Shown here in pieces: positions 34,093 through 44,716 of a stretch of DNA of 64,000 nt (its first letter is position 1; the number at the start of each line of letters is the position of its first letter). A program made the translations under genes and the position numbers. Below the pieces are notes generated by a model. The model had not been told where the DNA came from and did no database searches. It saw nothing but the letters and a program-made list of their open reading frames with translations. This stretch comes from Chimonanthus salicifolius (taxonomy: Eukaryota; Streptophyta; Magnoliopsida; Laurales; Calycanthaceae), in the NCBI GenBank assembly GCA_013350335.1, contig CM023534.1, forward strand, positions 19,859,302 through 19,923,301. Direction: 5' to 3'.

Positions 34093-34915
34093 AATATTAA
34101 CCAATGTGATTCTTGACTTGGCAATTGGTGAGACATTGGTTGTTGATGACGATGATGATGATTCTTGACTTTGTGATACGGTTGATCACCCTTAATAAAC
34201 TCGTAAATAATGGAGATGGGATATGTTGTGATCTGAGGTTAAAAATGCAATGTATTGATACGTATCAGTGTTACGCCGTCAAACTCGGTTGATACAATTT
34301 CTCTCTTTTTCAAATTTATACTGAATTTATGTTGAATTATATTGTAATGGTCGAATTTAAACTATAACGAACCAATTTATGTACGACGCAACATATAGGT
34401 GCATTGCGGCCAATGCGGTTCAACCCTTCAAAATTCAGCAACGAATTCAGGTGATACGCATCATATCCACCGCAATACGCACCATATTGACCGAATTCGT
34501 TATCCAAGGTTGTGGTGGCAAGCCATCATTTATCACCTCCAAACCCAAGATTATGAGTTTTGTTGCTCAAGCAAACGCCAAAGAGGAATTCATTTATTTA
34601 TTTTTTATCTTTTTAAAGCAAAACATTTTTTTTTTCATTTCATTACTAAAATGACGTTACAACCAATTTAAACACCTTAACACCAAACCAAAGACGCAAA
34701 ACAATAGAGATGCTCACAATAATCTTAGATGAAAACTATTTTGAGCATAAGATTTCCAAAGATTAATCTTATCCAAACAATTTTCAGTCCATCCTGTAAC
34801 CAATATCAGATTTTCAAGATGGGTTTGGACTCCAATTTTCTCTCCCAAAATGAGATGAACCTAAGCAAGATTCACTAGCTTTCTAAAGCTAAACCGACAT
34901 TTGACAGTTTGGATG
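34093..34915. other. No gene seen
   Basis: AT-rich with a short GATGATGATG run near 34150. A possible minus-strand LINE-like scrap around 34690-34800 was not convincing. No supported coding region. Confidence 0.4.
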
Positions 34916-34923
34916 GGTATTAT

Positions 34924-36778
34924 CAGGGCCGGCCTTGAGATTTCAAGGGCCCTAGGCGAACTTTTAATATGGGCCTTTTATATACTCATAAAAAATAAAA
35001 TCAGGGGTGCAAAAAAGGCCCCACCCAATAATTCGGCCTATATGTTCTCTCTTCTCTTTTTGTTTTTTTTTTTAAATATCGGTATTATTTTAATATTTTA
35101 TTTTTTCTAAATTATAAATATAAGAAAATCGAAAAAGAAACTGTTTTTTAAAAAAAAAATTGAAAATATAATCTGCTGATATCGGCCGATATTCAAAATA
35201 TTGACCGATATCTAGGCCGATATTGGGCCGATATCAGCCGATATTTTGACCCGGGCCCATCACCGTTTTTTTTATTTACAAAATACAGATATTAATCATA
35301 TCGGCTGATATCGGACCAATATATATCTGCTATATATCGGCCATATCAGCCGATATGAAGGTTGTACGGCCGATACAATATGTATCGGCTGATATTATAC
35401 GGCTGTTAAAAACCGAATGATATCGGCCAATACGTTTCATATCGGCCGATATCTGTACCCCTGAATAAAATTATACATTTTTTTTATAAAGTGTGAAACA
35501 TCTAAATAAAATATCATAATCAAATTTATAATAAAGTATTATTTAAAATGTATTCTTCTGTGATATTGAGATGCAAAATTACTAACTAAATTACTATATT
35601 CAATTTTTTTTAACATTTATTTTTCAATAGATAATATAGTTAATTCATTTAATCTTTCTTATGACATTGTAGACTTAAGATAAGATTTTATCAGTTTTAA
35701 CTTTGGAAAACTTCTTTTTGGAGAGGTAATTGTAACTGCTATAATCAACATTATTGTATAAGCAATTTATGTATTTAGAAAACAATAATTCATTCTTTTT
35801 ATATAATTTAGCAATTCAATTGTTTCTTTTACTTTTTTTGGTACTGTATCTTTTATCATATTCAAGTGCGACACTAATGCAAATTCTCATTTGAAACGAA
35901 GATATTATTATTTTAATTTTTCAATTTTTCTGGATTTTTAAAAAAATAAAAAATTAAAATTATCTTAATTATAATGATTTATACTTGTATACTACATCTA
36001 ATAAACTCTACATTGATCAGATGAATAAAGCTATGTTTTTTCATCTCTTCAAATTTGAAGAGTTTTAAATTATTTTTAATTCAAAATTATCAATTCAATA
36101 TAGGTTTCTCTTCGCTCTATTTAGATAATACATATGTTTTAAAAGATTCTTTATTAATTAAAATTATTGTTATTTTTATTATTATTATTAAACTCAATAA
36201 AATGAGGATTATAATAATTATTGTTATGATTGTTATTATCATTATTTTAATTTGTTAAGAAACCCACATTTTAAATTGAGTAGAAAAATTATAAGTATAT
36301 AAATTTCCAATTTTGAGTGATTTAAATTCGAAATAGTTAAAAATAGTTAAATGATTTCAAGTGGTAGTCACTTAAAATTTATAAATGAGATTAGCTGGGA
36401 TTTGAATACCGCTCTATTTAGATGATACATATATATTTTAAAACTCAATACAAATAAGGATTATAATAATTATTATTATGATTTTTACTATTATTATTTT
36501 AATTTTTTAAGAAATTCAATTATTGTTATTTTCATCATTATTATTAAACTCGGTAAAAATAATTATAATTATTATACACAAAGACGAGTTTTGAACTCGG
36601 GTCTCCAATTTAGAAAGGGAGCATCGTAACCAAAGTAGACAACAATGTTTTTATTTTTTTCATTATACATTATAAACTATTTAAAATATAATAAAGAAGC
36701 TTATGAACTTGGGGACCCTATTTATTTGGGGGCCCTAAGCGGCGGCCTACTTCGCGTATAGCAAGAGCCGGACCTGGG
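34924..36778 (-). mobile_element. Internally deleted hAT element (copy 2) carrying a nested MITE
   Basis: Left end CAGGGCCGGCCTTG, right end (inverted) CAGGTCCGGCTCTTG; perfect 8-bp duplication GGTATTAT (34916-34923 and 36779-36786). Sequence near 35470-35740 is the reverse complement of the 3' end of the transposase gene at about 28540-28720 (for example AAGATAAGATTTTATCA). It is therefore a deletion derivative of the same family in the opposite orientation. No open transposase remains. The rest is AT-rich with ATT/TTA repeats (36160-36250, 36450-36570). Confidence 0.9.
35002..35463. mobile_element. 462-bp MITE made of ATATCGGCCGATAT palindromes
   Basis: Ends CAGGGGTGCAAA and (inverted) CAGGGGTACAGA; perfect 8-bp duplication AATAAAAT (34994-35001 and 35464-35471), so hAT-type. 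The right two-thirds is packed with about ten variants of TATCGGC(C/T)GATAT. The element is nested in the deleted hAT copy and so is younger than it. A diverged relative is at 6393-6759. Confidence 0.9.
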
Positions 36779-36956
36779 TATTATCTACCATGGGATGCAA
36801 AAATTAGTAAGAAATGGTCCTACCAACAAATCTAGGGCCATATCCATTGAAACCTTTATGGAGCCACAGGGTTTCTTAACGATCACAACAAAAATAGGAA
36901 AATGTGAAATGGACTTCTACGACAACAGCAAATTCTTAAACTCGGCTTAGGCTTGA

Positions 36957-37170
36957 GTTTGGATGACGGGTAAATTTTATAGGAGTTATCCTTGAACAGG
37001 GTTACCTTTATGCAGGTATTAACCTTATCTTTTTGGTAATTATAGGGGTAAAGTTAAAACTTACCCTGAGAGAAAAAATCTTGTTTGATAACTGTAAGTA
37101 AGGGTCACCTGACATATTAACAATTTTATGAGAATTAATAATTTTTATTAAATCCATATAATATAAAAAA
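36957..37170. mobile_element. Decayed left end of the G-rich DNA transposon (copy 3, fragment)
   Basis: GAGTTTGGATGACGGGTAAATTTTATAGGAGTTATCC matches, in segments, the left end at 1959 (GTTTGGATGGGGGGTAATTT...). It continues through the AGGGGTAAAGTTAAA and AAAATCTTGTTTG landmarks to an inverted piece of the tandem-repeat unit (TGACATATTAACAATTTTAT). No right end is present. Confidence 0.7.
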
Positions 37171-37285
37171 AATGATAAAATTAAGCTCTATGATAGTTCA
37201 TTTTACTTTTCTAAAATGATAAAGTTATATATTTTCTAGATGCTTTAAGATTTTATTTGAGTTTATTTATAAGCTTACAAATATT

Positions 37286-38273
37286 CAGGGCCGGCCTTGA
37301 GATTTCAGGGGCAATATGCGAACTCTTAAGATGGGCCTTTTATACACTTATAAAAAATAAAATCATATTTTTTTTTACAAAGTGTGAAACATCCAAATAA
37401 AATATCATAATCAAATTTATAACAAACTATTATTTAAGGTTTATTCTTCTCGAAGATTTTGAGATGCAAAATTACTAATTAAATTACTATATTTAAGTTT
37501 TTTTAACATATCTTTTTCAATAGATAAGATAGTTAATCTATTCAATCTTTCTTTTGACAAATTTAATTTCCACTTGTGTCATGTATATTGATTTTTTATT
37601 TTTTATTGCTATTTTATTGTATTTAAAAAAAAAATAGTTGACATGCTAAAGTATATAATGTATTTAAAACAACTTATAAAATAAAATTATATTAAAAAAT
37701 TATCACTCAATTATAAACTATAAAACACAAAATAGTCATTTAAATGTAAACTCACTTTCTTTCCATTCAACCATCTATATTACAATGAACAATAAGTTTC
37801 CTCAATTGGGGACTTCTTTATGTCACACTTTTATTAAAATTTCTAAAAAAATTATAAGAATAATGATTAGTTAAAATCTGACCTTTATATAATCATTTTA
37901 ATATTGTAATAGAGTCAAATAATCATATCTATCCTTAATTTTTAAATAAAAATAAAAATAAAAGATAAATTTTTATCATGATGTTTAATTCATTTTATTA
38001 GAATTATAGATTTAAAATTTGGAAACAAAAGTTGGGAAAAAAATTGACATAAAAAATATACTCATTGAGAATCAAACATGTGATCAATGGAATGCAAGTC
38101 ACACCAACTCCCATCAAGCCCTAAATGCATTTGCTAATAAAATAAACAATAAAAAAACTTTATAACGTAAAATATGGTGTGTGAACTTAAAAAATTGAAC
38201 TCGACTTTGGGGCGCTATCCATTTGGAGATCCTTGGCGGTGGCCTACTTCGCCTAAGGCCAAGGCTGGGCCTG
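37286..38273 (-). mobile_element. Internally deleted hAT element (copy 3)
   Basis: Left end CAGGGCCGGCCTTG, right end (inverted) CAGGCCCAGCCTTGG; perfect 8-bp duplication CAAATATT (37278-37285 and 38274-38281). Collinear with 34924-36778 just inside the ends (AATAAAATATCATAATCAAA; CTACTTCGC near the right end). 988 bp, non-coding. It is the shorter of the two derivatives. Confidence 0.9.
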
Positions 38274-38281
38274 CAAATATT

Positions 38282-38849
38282 GTTAGCATTTTAACCATTT
38301 AATAAATAATAATTATATATAACTTAATTTTCTTTTGGTGGATTTTTTTTTATTTCATTGTTATGAATAGTTTCAGTAATGTCCTTCACATCATTTATCT
38401 TAAAAATATCATTTGTCAACCAAAATGTTTAGTTATAAGTAAAAAATATATCATGATAACATTAAAAATTACAATTTTTTTTATTTTTCCCTTTTATAGA
38501 ATTCAAATCCTTTATTTTTGAAATTTATTAATATTTACTTTATTTTTAACCATCATTTTTATTTTCCATATTTAATTTTCTTGATAATATCACAATAAAA
38601 AAATTGAAAATATTTTAATATTATTATCAGTCGATAATATTTTGAAAATTAAATGTACGACATTGATTTTATCACGAGAGGTTGCAAGGCTTGACAAGTC
38701 GCAATCGAGTCAAAACTCAAAAGAACCTTGTCCGCACGTAATGAAAAGTCTTGTTCCATTGATGTCACAAGTTGTCCACGTGGCAGACAGAGAAGTCGCA
38801 TCAAGGAAAGAGTGGAAGATACTGCCGGAAAAACGTGAAAAGCAAGCAT
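38282..38849. other. No gene seen; unique-looking sequence with a G-box
   Basis: 38282-38640 is very AT-rich. 38650-38849 is of more balanced composition and contains a CCACGTGG core (38776-38783). No gene starts downstream before the foldback element, so a promoter role is not supported. Confidence 0.35.
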
Positions 38850-39189
38850 AACAAAGCACTTTCATTGTGTGAGGCATACACCTAGTATTTTTGTCTCTAC
38901 ATATTCAAATTCAGATTTTTATAATAAATTACCATTTTACCCTTTTATTTCTAATTATTTGAATGAATGCCCACTTCATTTTAGTATTTATTTGAATGAA
39001 TCCATTCATTTGAATGAATGCCTATTTCATTTTAGCATTATTCACATAAGTGGTCTGAATAGTAATACGGAATACTGTTCAGCCCCATTTATTCGAATGA
39101 ATGGACTTCATTCATTCGAATGAATGAGGCTCATTCATTCAAATTATTGATACAGTAGTAGTATTATTTAAATAATAAAATTTATTTTT

Positions 39190-40690
39190 AAAACTTTAAA
39201 GTTATTTTTTGAACAGTTTGTATTTTCAAAATTTCTCAAATTAAATATTCGGACTAATTACGATAATCTGATAAAAATACTTTAAAACTTGAAGATCTTT
39301 TGACACTTCTAAATATTTAAAACACAGTATTTTACAAATAAAGGTATCCTTAGGCTATGTCAAAAACACATTTGGAAGTGTCAAAAGACCTTTAAGTGTT
39401 AAAGTATTTTTATCAGGTTATCGTAATTAGTCCGGATATTCAATTTGAGAAATTTTAGAATTACACAGTGCTTAAAAAATAACTGTCTATACTTTAAATA
39501 ATATTTTATATACATTTGAATGAATGTGCTTCATTCATTCGAATGAACATAATTTCAAGTATACATTCGAATGAATGGGCTTCATTCATTCGAATGATTG
39601 CTACAATAGTAGTATTATTTAAATAATAAAATTTATTTTTAAAACTTTAAAGTTATTTTTTGAATAGTGTGTATTTTCAAAATTTCTCAAATTAAATATC
39701 CGGACTAATTACGATAATCTGATAAAAATACTTTAAAACTTTAAGGTCTTTTGACACTCCTAAATATTTAAAACACAGTATTTTACAAATAAAGGAATCC
39801 CTAAGCTGTGCCGAAAACACAGTTTGAAGTGTCAAAAGATCTTAAAGGTTTAAAGTATTTTTATGAGGTTATCGTAATTAGTCTGGATATTCAATTTGAG
39901 AAATTTTAGAAATACACAGTGCTTAACAAATATTCTTTAAAACATAGACCGTTATTTTTTAAGCACTGTATATTTCTAAAATTTCTCAAATTGAATATCC
40001 GGCCTAATTACGATAACCTCATAAAAATACTTTAAGACTTTAAGGTCTTTTGACACTTCCAAATGTGTTTTCGGCACAGCCTAGGAATACCTTTATTTGT
40101 AAAATACTGTGTTTTAAATATTTAGGAGTGTCAAAAGACCTTAAACTCTTAAAGTATTTTTATCAAATTATCGTAATTAGTCTGGATATTTAATTTGAGA
40201 AATTTTGAAAATACACACTGCTCAAAAAATAACTTTAAAATTTTAAAAATAAATTTTATTAATTAAATAATGCTACTACTGTAGCAATCATTCGAATGAA
40301 TGTATACTTGAAATTATGTTCATTCGAATGAATGAAGCCCATTCATTTAAATGTATAATAAAATATTCTTTAAAATATAGACAGTTATTTTTTAAGCACT
40401 GTGTATTTCTAAAATTTCTCAAATTGAATATCGAGACTAATTACGATAACCTGATAAAAATACTTTCAAACTTTAAGGTCTTTTGACACTTCCAAATGTG
40501 TTTTTGACACAGCCTAAGGGATACCCTTATTTGTAAAATACTGTGTTTTAAATATTTATGAGTGTCAAAAGACTTTGAAGTCTTAAAATATTTTTATCAG
40601 ATTATCGTAATTAGTCCGGATATTTAATTTGAGAAATTTTGAAAATATACACTGCTCAAAAAATAAATTTAAAGATTTAAAAATAAATTT
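39190..40690. repeat. Eight alternating inverted ~150-190-bp units
   Basis: The core ACTAATTACGATAA appears near 39255, 39706, 40003 and 40438, and its inverse TTATCGTAATTAGT near 39420, 39866, 40163 and 40600, in strict alternation. Each forward/inverse pair also shares AAAATTTCTCAAATT, ATAAAAATACTTTAA, TCTTTTGACACTTC and ACACAGTATTTTACAAATAA. The result is four consecutive hairpins with arms near 150 bp. Confidence 0.85.
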
Positions 40691-40695
40691 TGTTA

Positions 40696-41246
40696 GGCTG
40701 GGCATATAGACACCGCGGATTTCTGCCAGCAGACACCGATTTCCGAAAATTGAGTGGAAATTACCATTCTCCCCTCTCCGCGCGAAATCGTGCGATCGGT
40801 GCTGCAACGCCATTTCGCGTCGATCGATCAATCTGAGGCGTAAACGATCGATCTGAGGCGTATACGATCGATCAATTGATCCGACAGTTCATTTTTGAAA
40901 CGATCGATTGATCATAACACGAGATTCAGTCGATCGCACGGTTCTATGGGATCATGCGATCGATCTTAACTGAAATGTTGACAGCTTGACAGTCGACCTC
41001 TCATCTCAAGATCGATCGCACGATCACATCTGATTGATCGATCGATCGATTGTCTGTTTAGGCCAAGATCGATCGATCGATCACTGTGATCGTGCGATCG
41101 ATCTTAACTGAGAGGTCGACAGTTTGACAGTCAACCTCTCATCTCAAGATCGATCGGCACGATCACATCTGATCGATCGATCGATTGTCTGTTTAGGGCA
41201 AGATCGATCGATCAATTACGCGAAACTAAGTATAAGTTCAATCGCT
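40696..41246. repeat. Left TIR of the MULE
   Basis: About 550 bp. The outer ~130 bp is unique sequence shared with the right TIR. The inner part contains two copies of a ~125-bp module with GATCGATCGCACGATC, GAGGTCGAC / GTCGACCTC and GATCGATCGATCGATC blocks, each palindromic. The inner border is set where similarity to the right TIR fades, around a TATA-like AAGTATAAG. Confidence 0.85.
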
Positions 41247-41611
41247 CCCCTCTTCCCTCTCATTTTTCGTTTCCATCTCGCCCCTTTCGAAACCTTACTC
41301 CCTCATAACCCCGATTTCGAAATCTTCTCCTTCAAAACCTCCTCGATTTCTAAATCTTCTCCCTCAAAGCCCTTTCTACACCCCTCTCACTCAAAGTCCT
41401 CTCTCTCAAACATCTGATCCAAACTATTTTCCCTCAAACTCCAAACCCGCTTTCGAAAACGAACCACTCCACTATTTGAAGATACTCTCTCAAATCTCCT
41501 ATATTGATTCGAAGGTATCTCTCAGAAGTTACTCTCTCAATCTCTGAACAGGAATCAAAGGTAACTCTTTCTCAAACCCAAGACTCTCAAAATTTCTTTG
41601 AAATTAGTAGT

Positions 41612-43827
41612 ATGGATTGTGAAAATGATGAGATTGTTGAAAATGATATTGTTGACAATGAGTTTGTTGAGAGGTGTTTTTTAAGTCGTGACGATTTAGT
41701 GAAGCATGTTAAGGAGGTTTCTATTGGGTAAGGATTTGTAGCTACCATTAAGAGATCATGCAATAGAAGCAATATAGTTATTCTTGGTTGCAATAGAGGG
41801 GGTACATATCGTAGCACAGTTAATTTGAAAGATGATTAGAGGAAGAAGAAAGCATATTCTCGCCTTGTTAATTGTCCATTTGAAGTGAGAGCGAAATAAA
41901 TTGTTGATGGGTCATGGAAGTTGACTATAAAAGATATGGAGCACAATCATGATCTCACGAATGTATTAGTAGGTCATCCTATTATAAGGTGTTTTTCAGA
42001 TGAAGAGAAGAGAATGATCATTGAAATGCATAACGGCAATGTACCACCCCGGCAAATTATGACGACCCTTTGAAACGAGAATCTAGAGATTGGAGTATCA
42101 TCTACTGATTTGTACAATTTTTTGTCATCGGTTCGAAAAAATCAACTTAGAGGTCGTACTGCAATTGAAGCCTTATTAGAAGATCTTTAAGAAGGTGGTT
42201 ACCAATATTTTCTCAACTATGACAGTCAAGGTCATTTATCTCATCTATTCTTTGCACATCCACTGTCAGTTGTACTTATGAATACCTATAATAATGTATT
42301 TCTCACGGATTGCACTTACAAAACCAACAGATATCATATGCCATTGCTTAATATCGTTGGTATCACAAGTTTCAACAAGACTTTCTACTCATGCTTTGCA
42401 TTTATGAGGAATGAAAAATTTGAAGATTACGTATGGGCGTTACAGATGTTCAAGAAGGTATTAGGAGTCGATCATGATCGACAAGTTTTTTTGACCGATA
42501 AAGATTTGGCATTGAAGAATGCCATTGATTCAGACTTCCCTAATGTTGTACATATCTTTTTTATTTGGCACATCAATAAGAATATTCTTGCTCATTGTAA
42601 GCCTCTTTTCAATAAAGTGGAAGAATGGAATGCATTTTTGACTCAATGGAATGAATGCGTCGAGTCTCCATCCGAACTTGCATTTAATGAAGAGTTTGAG
42701 GCATTCAAACAAGATTTTCGAGATTATTCGGATGCAGTGAATTATATAAGACGGACATGGATCCCACATAAGAAGCAATTCGTCAAGGCATGGATCGGTT
42801 GGAGTTTACATTTTCAAAATGTAGTAACTTCAAGGGTTGAAAGTGCACATTCAGTGTTAAAATGATATATAGCTAACTCCACTAGCGATCTATATGTTGT
42901 CCGAAGGAAGATATCCCATGCAATTGAAAATCAGTTTCAAGAGTTCAAGATTCAAATGAAAGATGAAAAAATCCGGTTTGTTCTTACTGTTTCGATTCCT
43001 TTCTTTAATGAAGTGAACGGCAGAGTATCACAATTTGCATTATCTGAGGTTTACAAGCAATATGTTATGCTCATAAACATGTCATTTTTACCTAATTGTA
43101 CACATGAGTTTACAATTTCCATGGGCTTACCTTGTGCTCACAGAATGCATTTTATGAACAAATTACATTTGGATCAGATCCATCCACAATAGAGAATCGA
43201 TTTGATTTCATTTGACGACTTGAACATTGAAATGAATCGACCCGGGGATGAATTAGATGTACACTGAGAAGGCATTAAGAAAAAATATGGAAACTTATCT
43301 ACATTTGATCAAGAGGAGCCCCGAGATCATATCCAAGATCTTGCCAGTGATGAGATGCATATCAGCCAACCTATTATATAGTACAGCAGAGGACGTCATC
43401 CAAGTTCAAAGAATTCAAAGGGTCAAACATCTACAAGGCGAGATCCTTCTGCATTTGAGATTGTAGAGAATCAATTGACTGGAAGAAAATGTGGGTTATG
43501 CAAAAATATTGGTCATATGAAGAGAACATGTCCGAATAGAAGTGCTGCACAGGCATCCTGCAGTGTAGATTTAAATGCTTTGCCTCAACCATTCAATGAT
43601 TATTACCCTGAATCGCAAGCAACGAGTTTGTCTCAATTTTCTTAAGTAAGTTTCGTTTACATAAGATACATATTTACATTTTCATTCATAAAGAATAAGG
43701 TCAACAATACTAACACGTACTCCTTTTTCCACAGCCGACTGGTTCTTATGACTTCTATGACGATTCGACATATACCTCTGGTGATGTTAGAGATCCTGAC
43801 GAATTACAACATTGGTGGAATCAGTGA
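41612..43827 (+). pseudogene. MULE transposase (FAR1-type DNA-binding domain, MULE DDE domain, SWIM finger, CCHC knuckle)
   Basis: One continuous frame from MDCENDEIVENDIV. Order: FAR1/WRKY-GCM1-like zinc region (ILGCNRGG, VNCPFEVRA, DMEHNHDL) at about residues 45-115; MULE transposase with catalytic-site candidates VFLTDCTYKTNRY, VFLTDKDLALKN and VTSRVESAHSVLK; SWIM zinc finger (CTHEFTISMGLPCAHRM); then CGLCKNIGHMKRTC, a CCHC knuckle. An 89-bp GTAAGT...CACAG intron (43646-43734) joins a final 31-codon exon (PTGSYDFYDDSTYTSGD) ending at 43827. Ten in-frame stops (41729 TAA, 41837 TAG, 41897 TAA, 42071 TGA, 42188 TAA, 42863 TGA, 43190 TAG, 43265 TGA, 43379 TAG, 43643 TAA) break it, but I found no frameshift. 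Each stop is one C-to-T step from CAA, CAG or CGA. Confidence 0.88.
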
Positions 43828-43976
43828 TGGATGTCTATCATTTTTTCATGTATTCAGTTGCAAGAATGCATTTCATTTCCAAAAAAGTTGTATTAATTTT
43901 AGTTCGGATGTACTGAAGTATGTATTCAAGCAACAATTATTTTTTAAATAAATCCAGCATTGAGTAGTTTGTTACA

Positions 43977-44462
43977 AAATACGGGACCCTTGCGTGGGCC
44001 TTTCACTAAATACGGGTTTCATGGATTGTCGCTAAACATGGGACCTTTGAGTGGTCTCTTACTAAATATTGGACCTTAGAGTGGATTGTCGCTAAACACG
44101 GGACCTTTGAGTAGTGGTCAGTCAACAAGTATGGGACCTTAGAAGTCAGATGGCCTGGTAAAAGAAGAGTTTTAACCATTAGTGAGGAAGTTTGTGAAGG
44201 AATTCTGGATTAAACAAGCATTGGTCGTTTACTCCAGTATTCCTTGACAAACTTTCTCACTAATGGTTAAAACTCTTCTTTAATCAGGCCATCTGATTTC
44301 TAAGGTCTTATACTTGTTGACTGATCACTCAAAGGTCCCATGTTTAGCGACGATCCACTCTAAGGTTGAATATTTAGTAAGAGACCACTCAAAGGTCCCA
44401 TGTTTAGCGACAATCCATGAAACCCATATTTAGTGTCAGACCACTCAAGGGTCCCATATTTA
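43977..44462. repeat. Central inverted repeat between the two convergent MULE genes
   Basis: Arms 43977-44209 and 44233-44462 around a 23-bp loop. Matching blocks include AGTTTTAACCATTAGTGAGG with its inverse, GTCAGATGGCCTG / CAGGCCATCTGA, and several GGGACCTTTGAGTGG / CCACTCAAAGGTCCC repeats. The arms themselves contain short direct repeats with the pattern (A)TTTAGCGACAATCCA. The right arm runs into ATTCACTATGTTCATTC direct repeats (44500-44660). Confidence 0.88.
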
Positions 44463-44716
44463 GTGACAGACCATTCAATGCTCCCATATTTACTGACATT
44501 CAAAGGGTCTCATGTTCATTCAGTTGTTTACAAAAAAACCATTCTATTCACCATGTTCATTCAAATAGATGAAATAGTTCATAAAAAGAAACCATTCACT
44601 ATGTTCATTCGAGATTCACAAACGATGTCATAAAAAGAAAACATTCACTATATTGACAAACGATGTTACATATGAATATCAAAATTTCAAAATTACAAAA
44701 ATTTCAAATACAATGG

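Noticed and set aside
33567..34104. Frames of 64-124 codons on both strands
   Set aside because: They lie in the TRIM internal region and right LTR and reflect GC-rich repeat composition.
34690..34810. Possible LINE reverse-transcriptase scrap on the minus strand
   Set aside because: Only a short frame (WTENCLDKINLWKSYAQN) without RT motifs; could not be supported.
38776..38783. CCACGTGG G-box as a promoter element
   Set aside because: No gene follows; a single 8-base palindrome is expected by chance in 64 kb.
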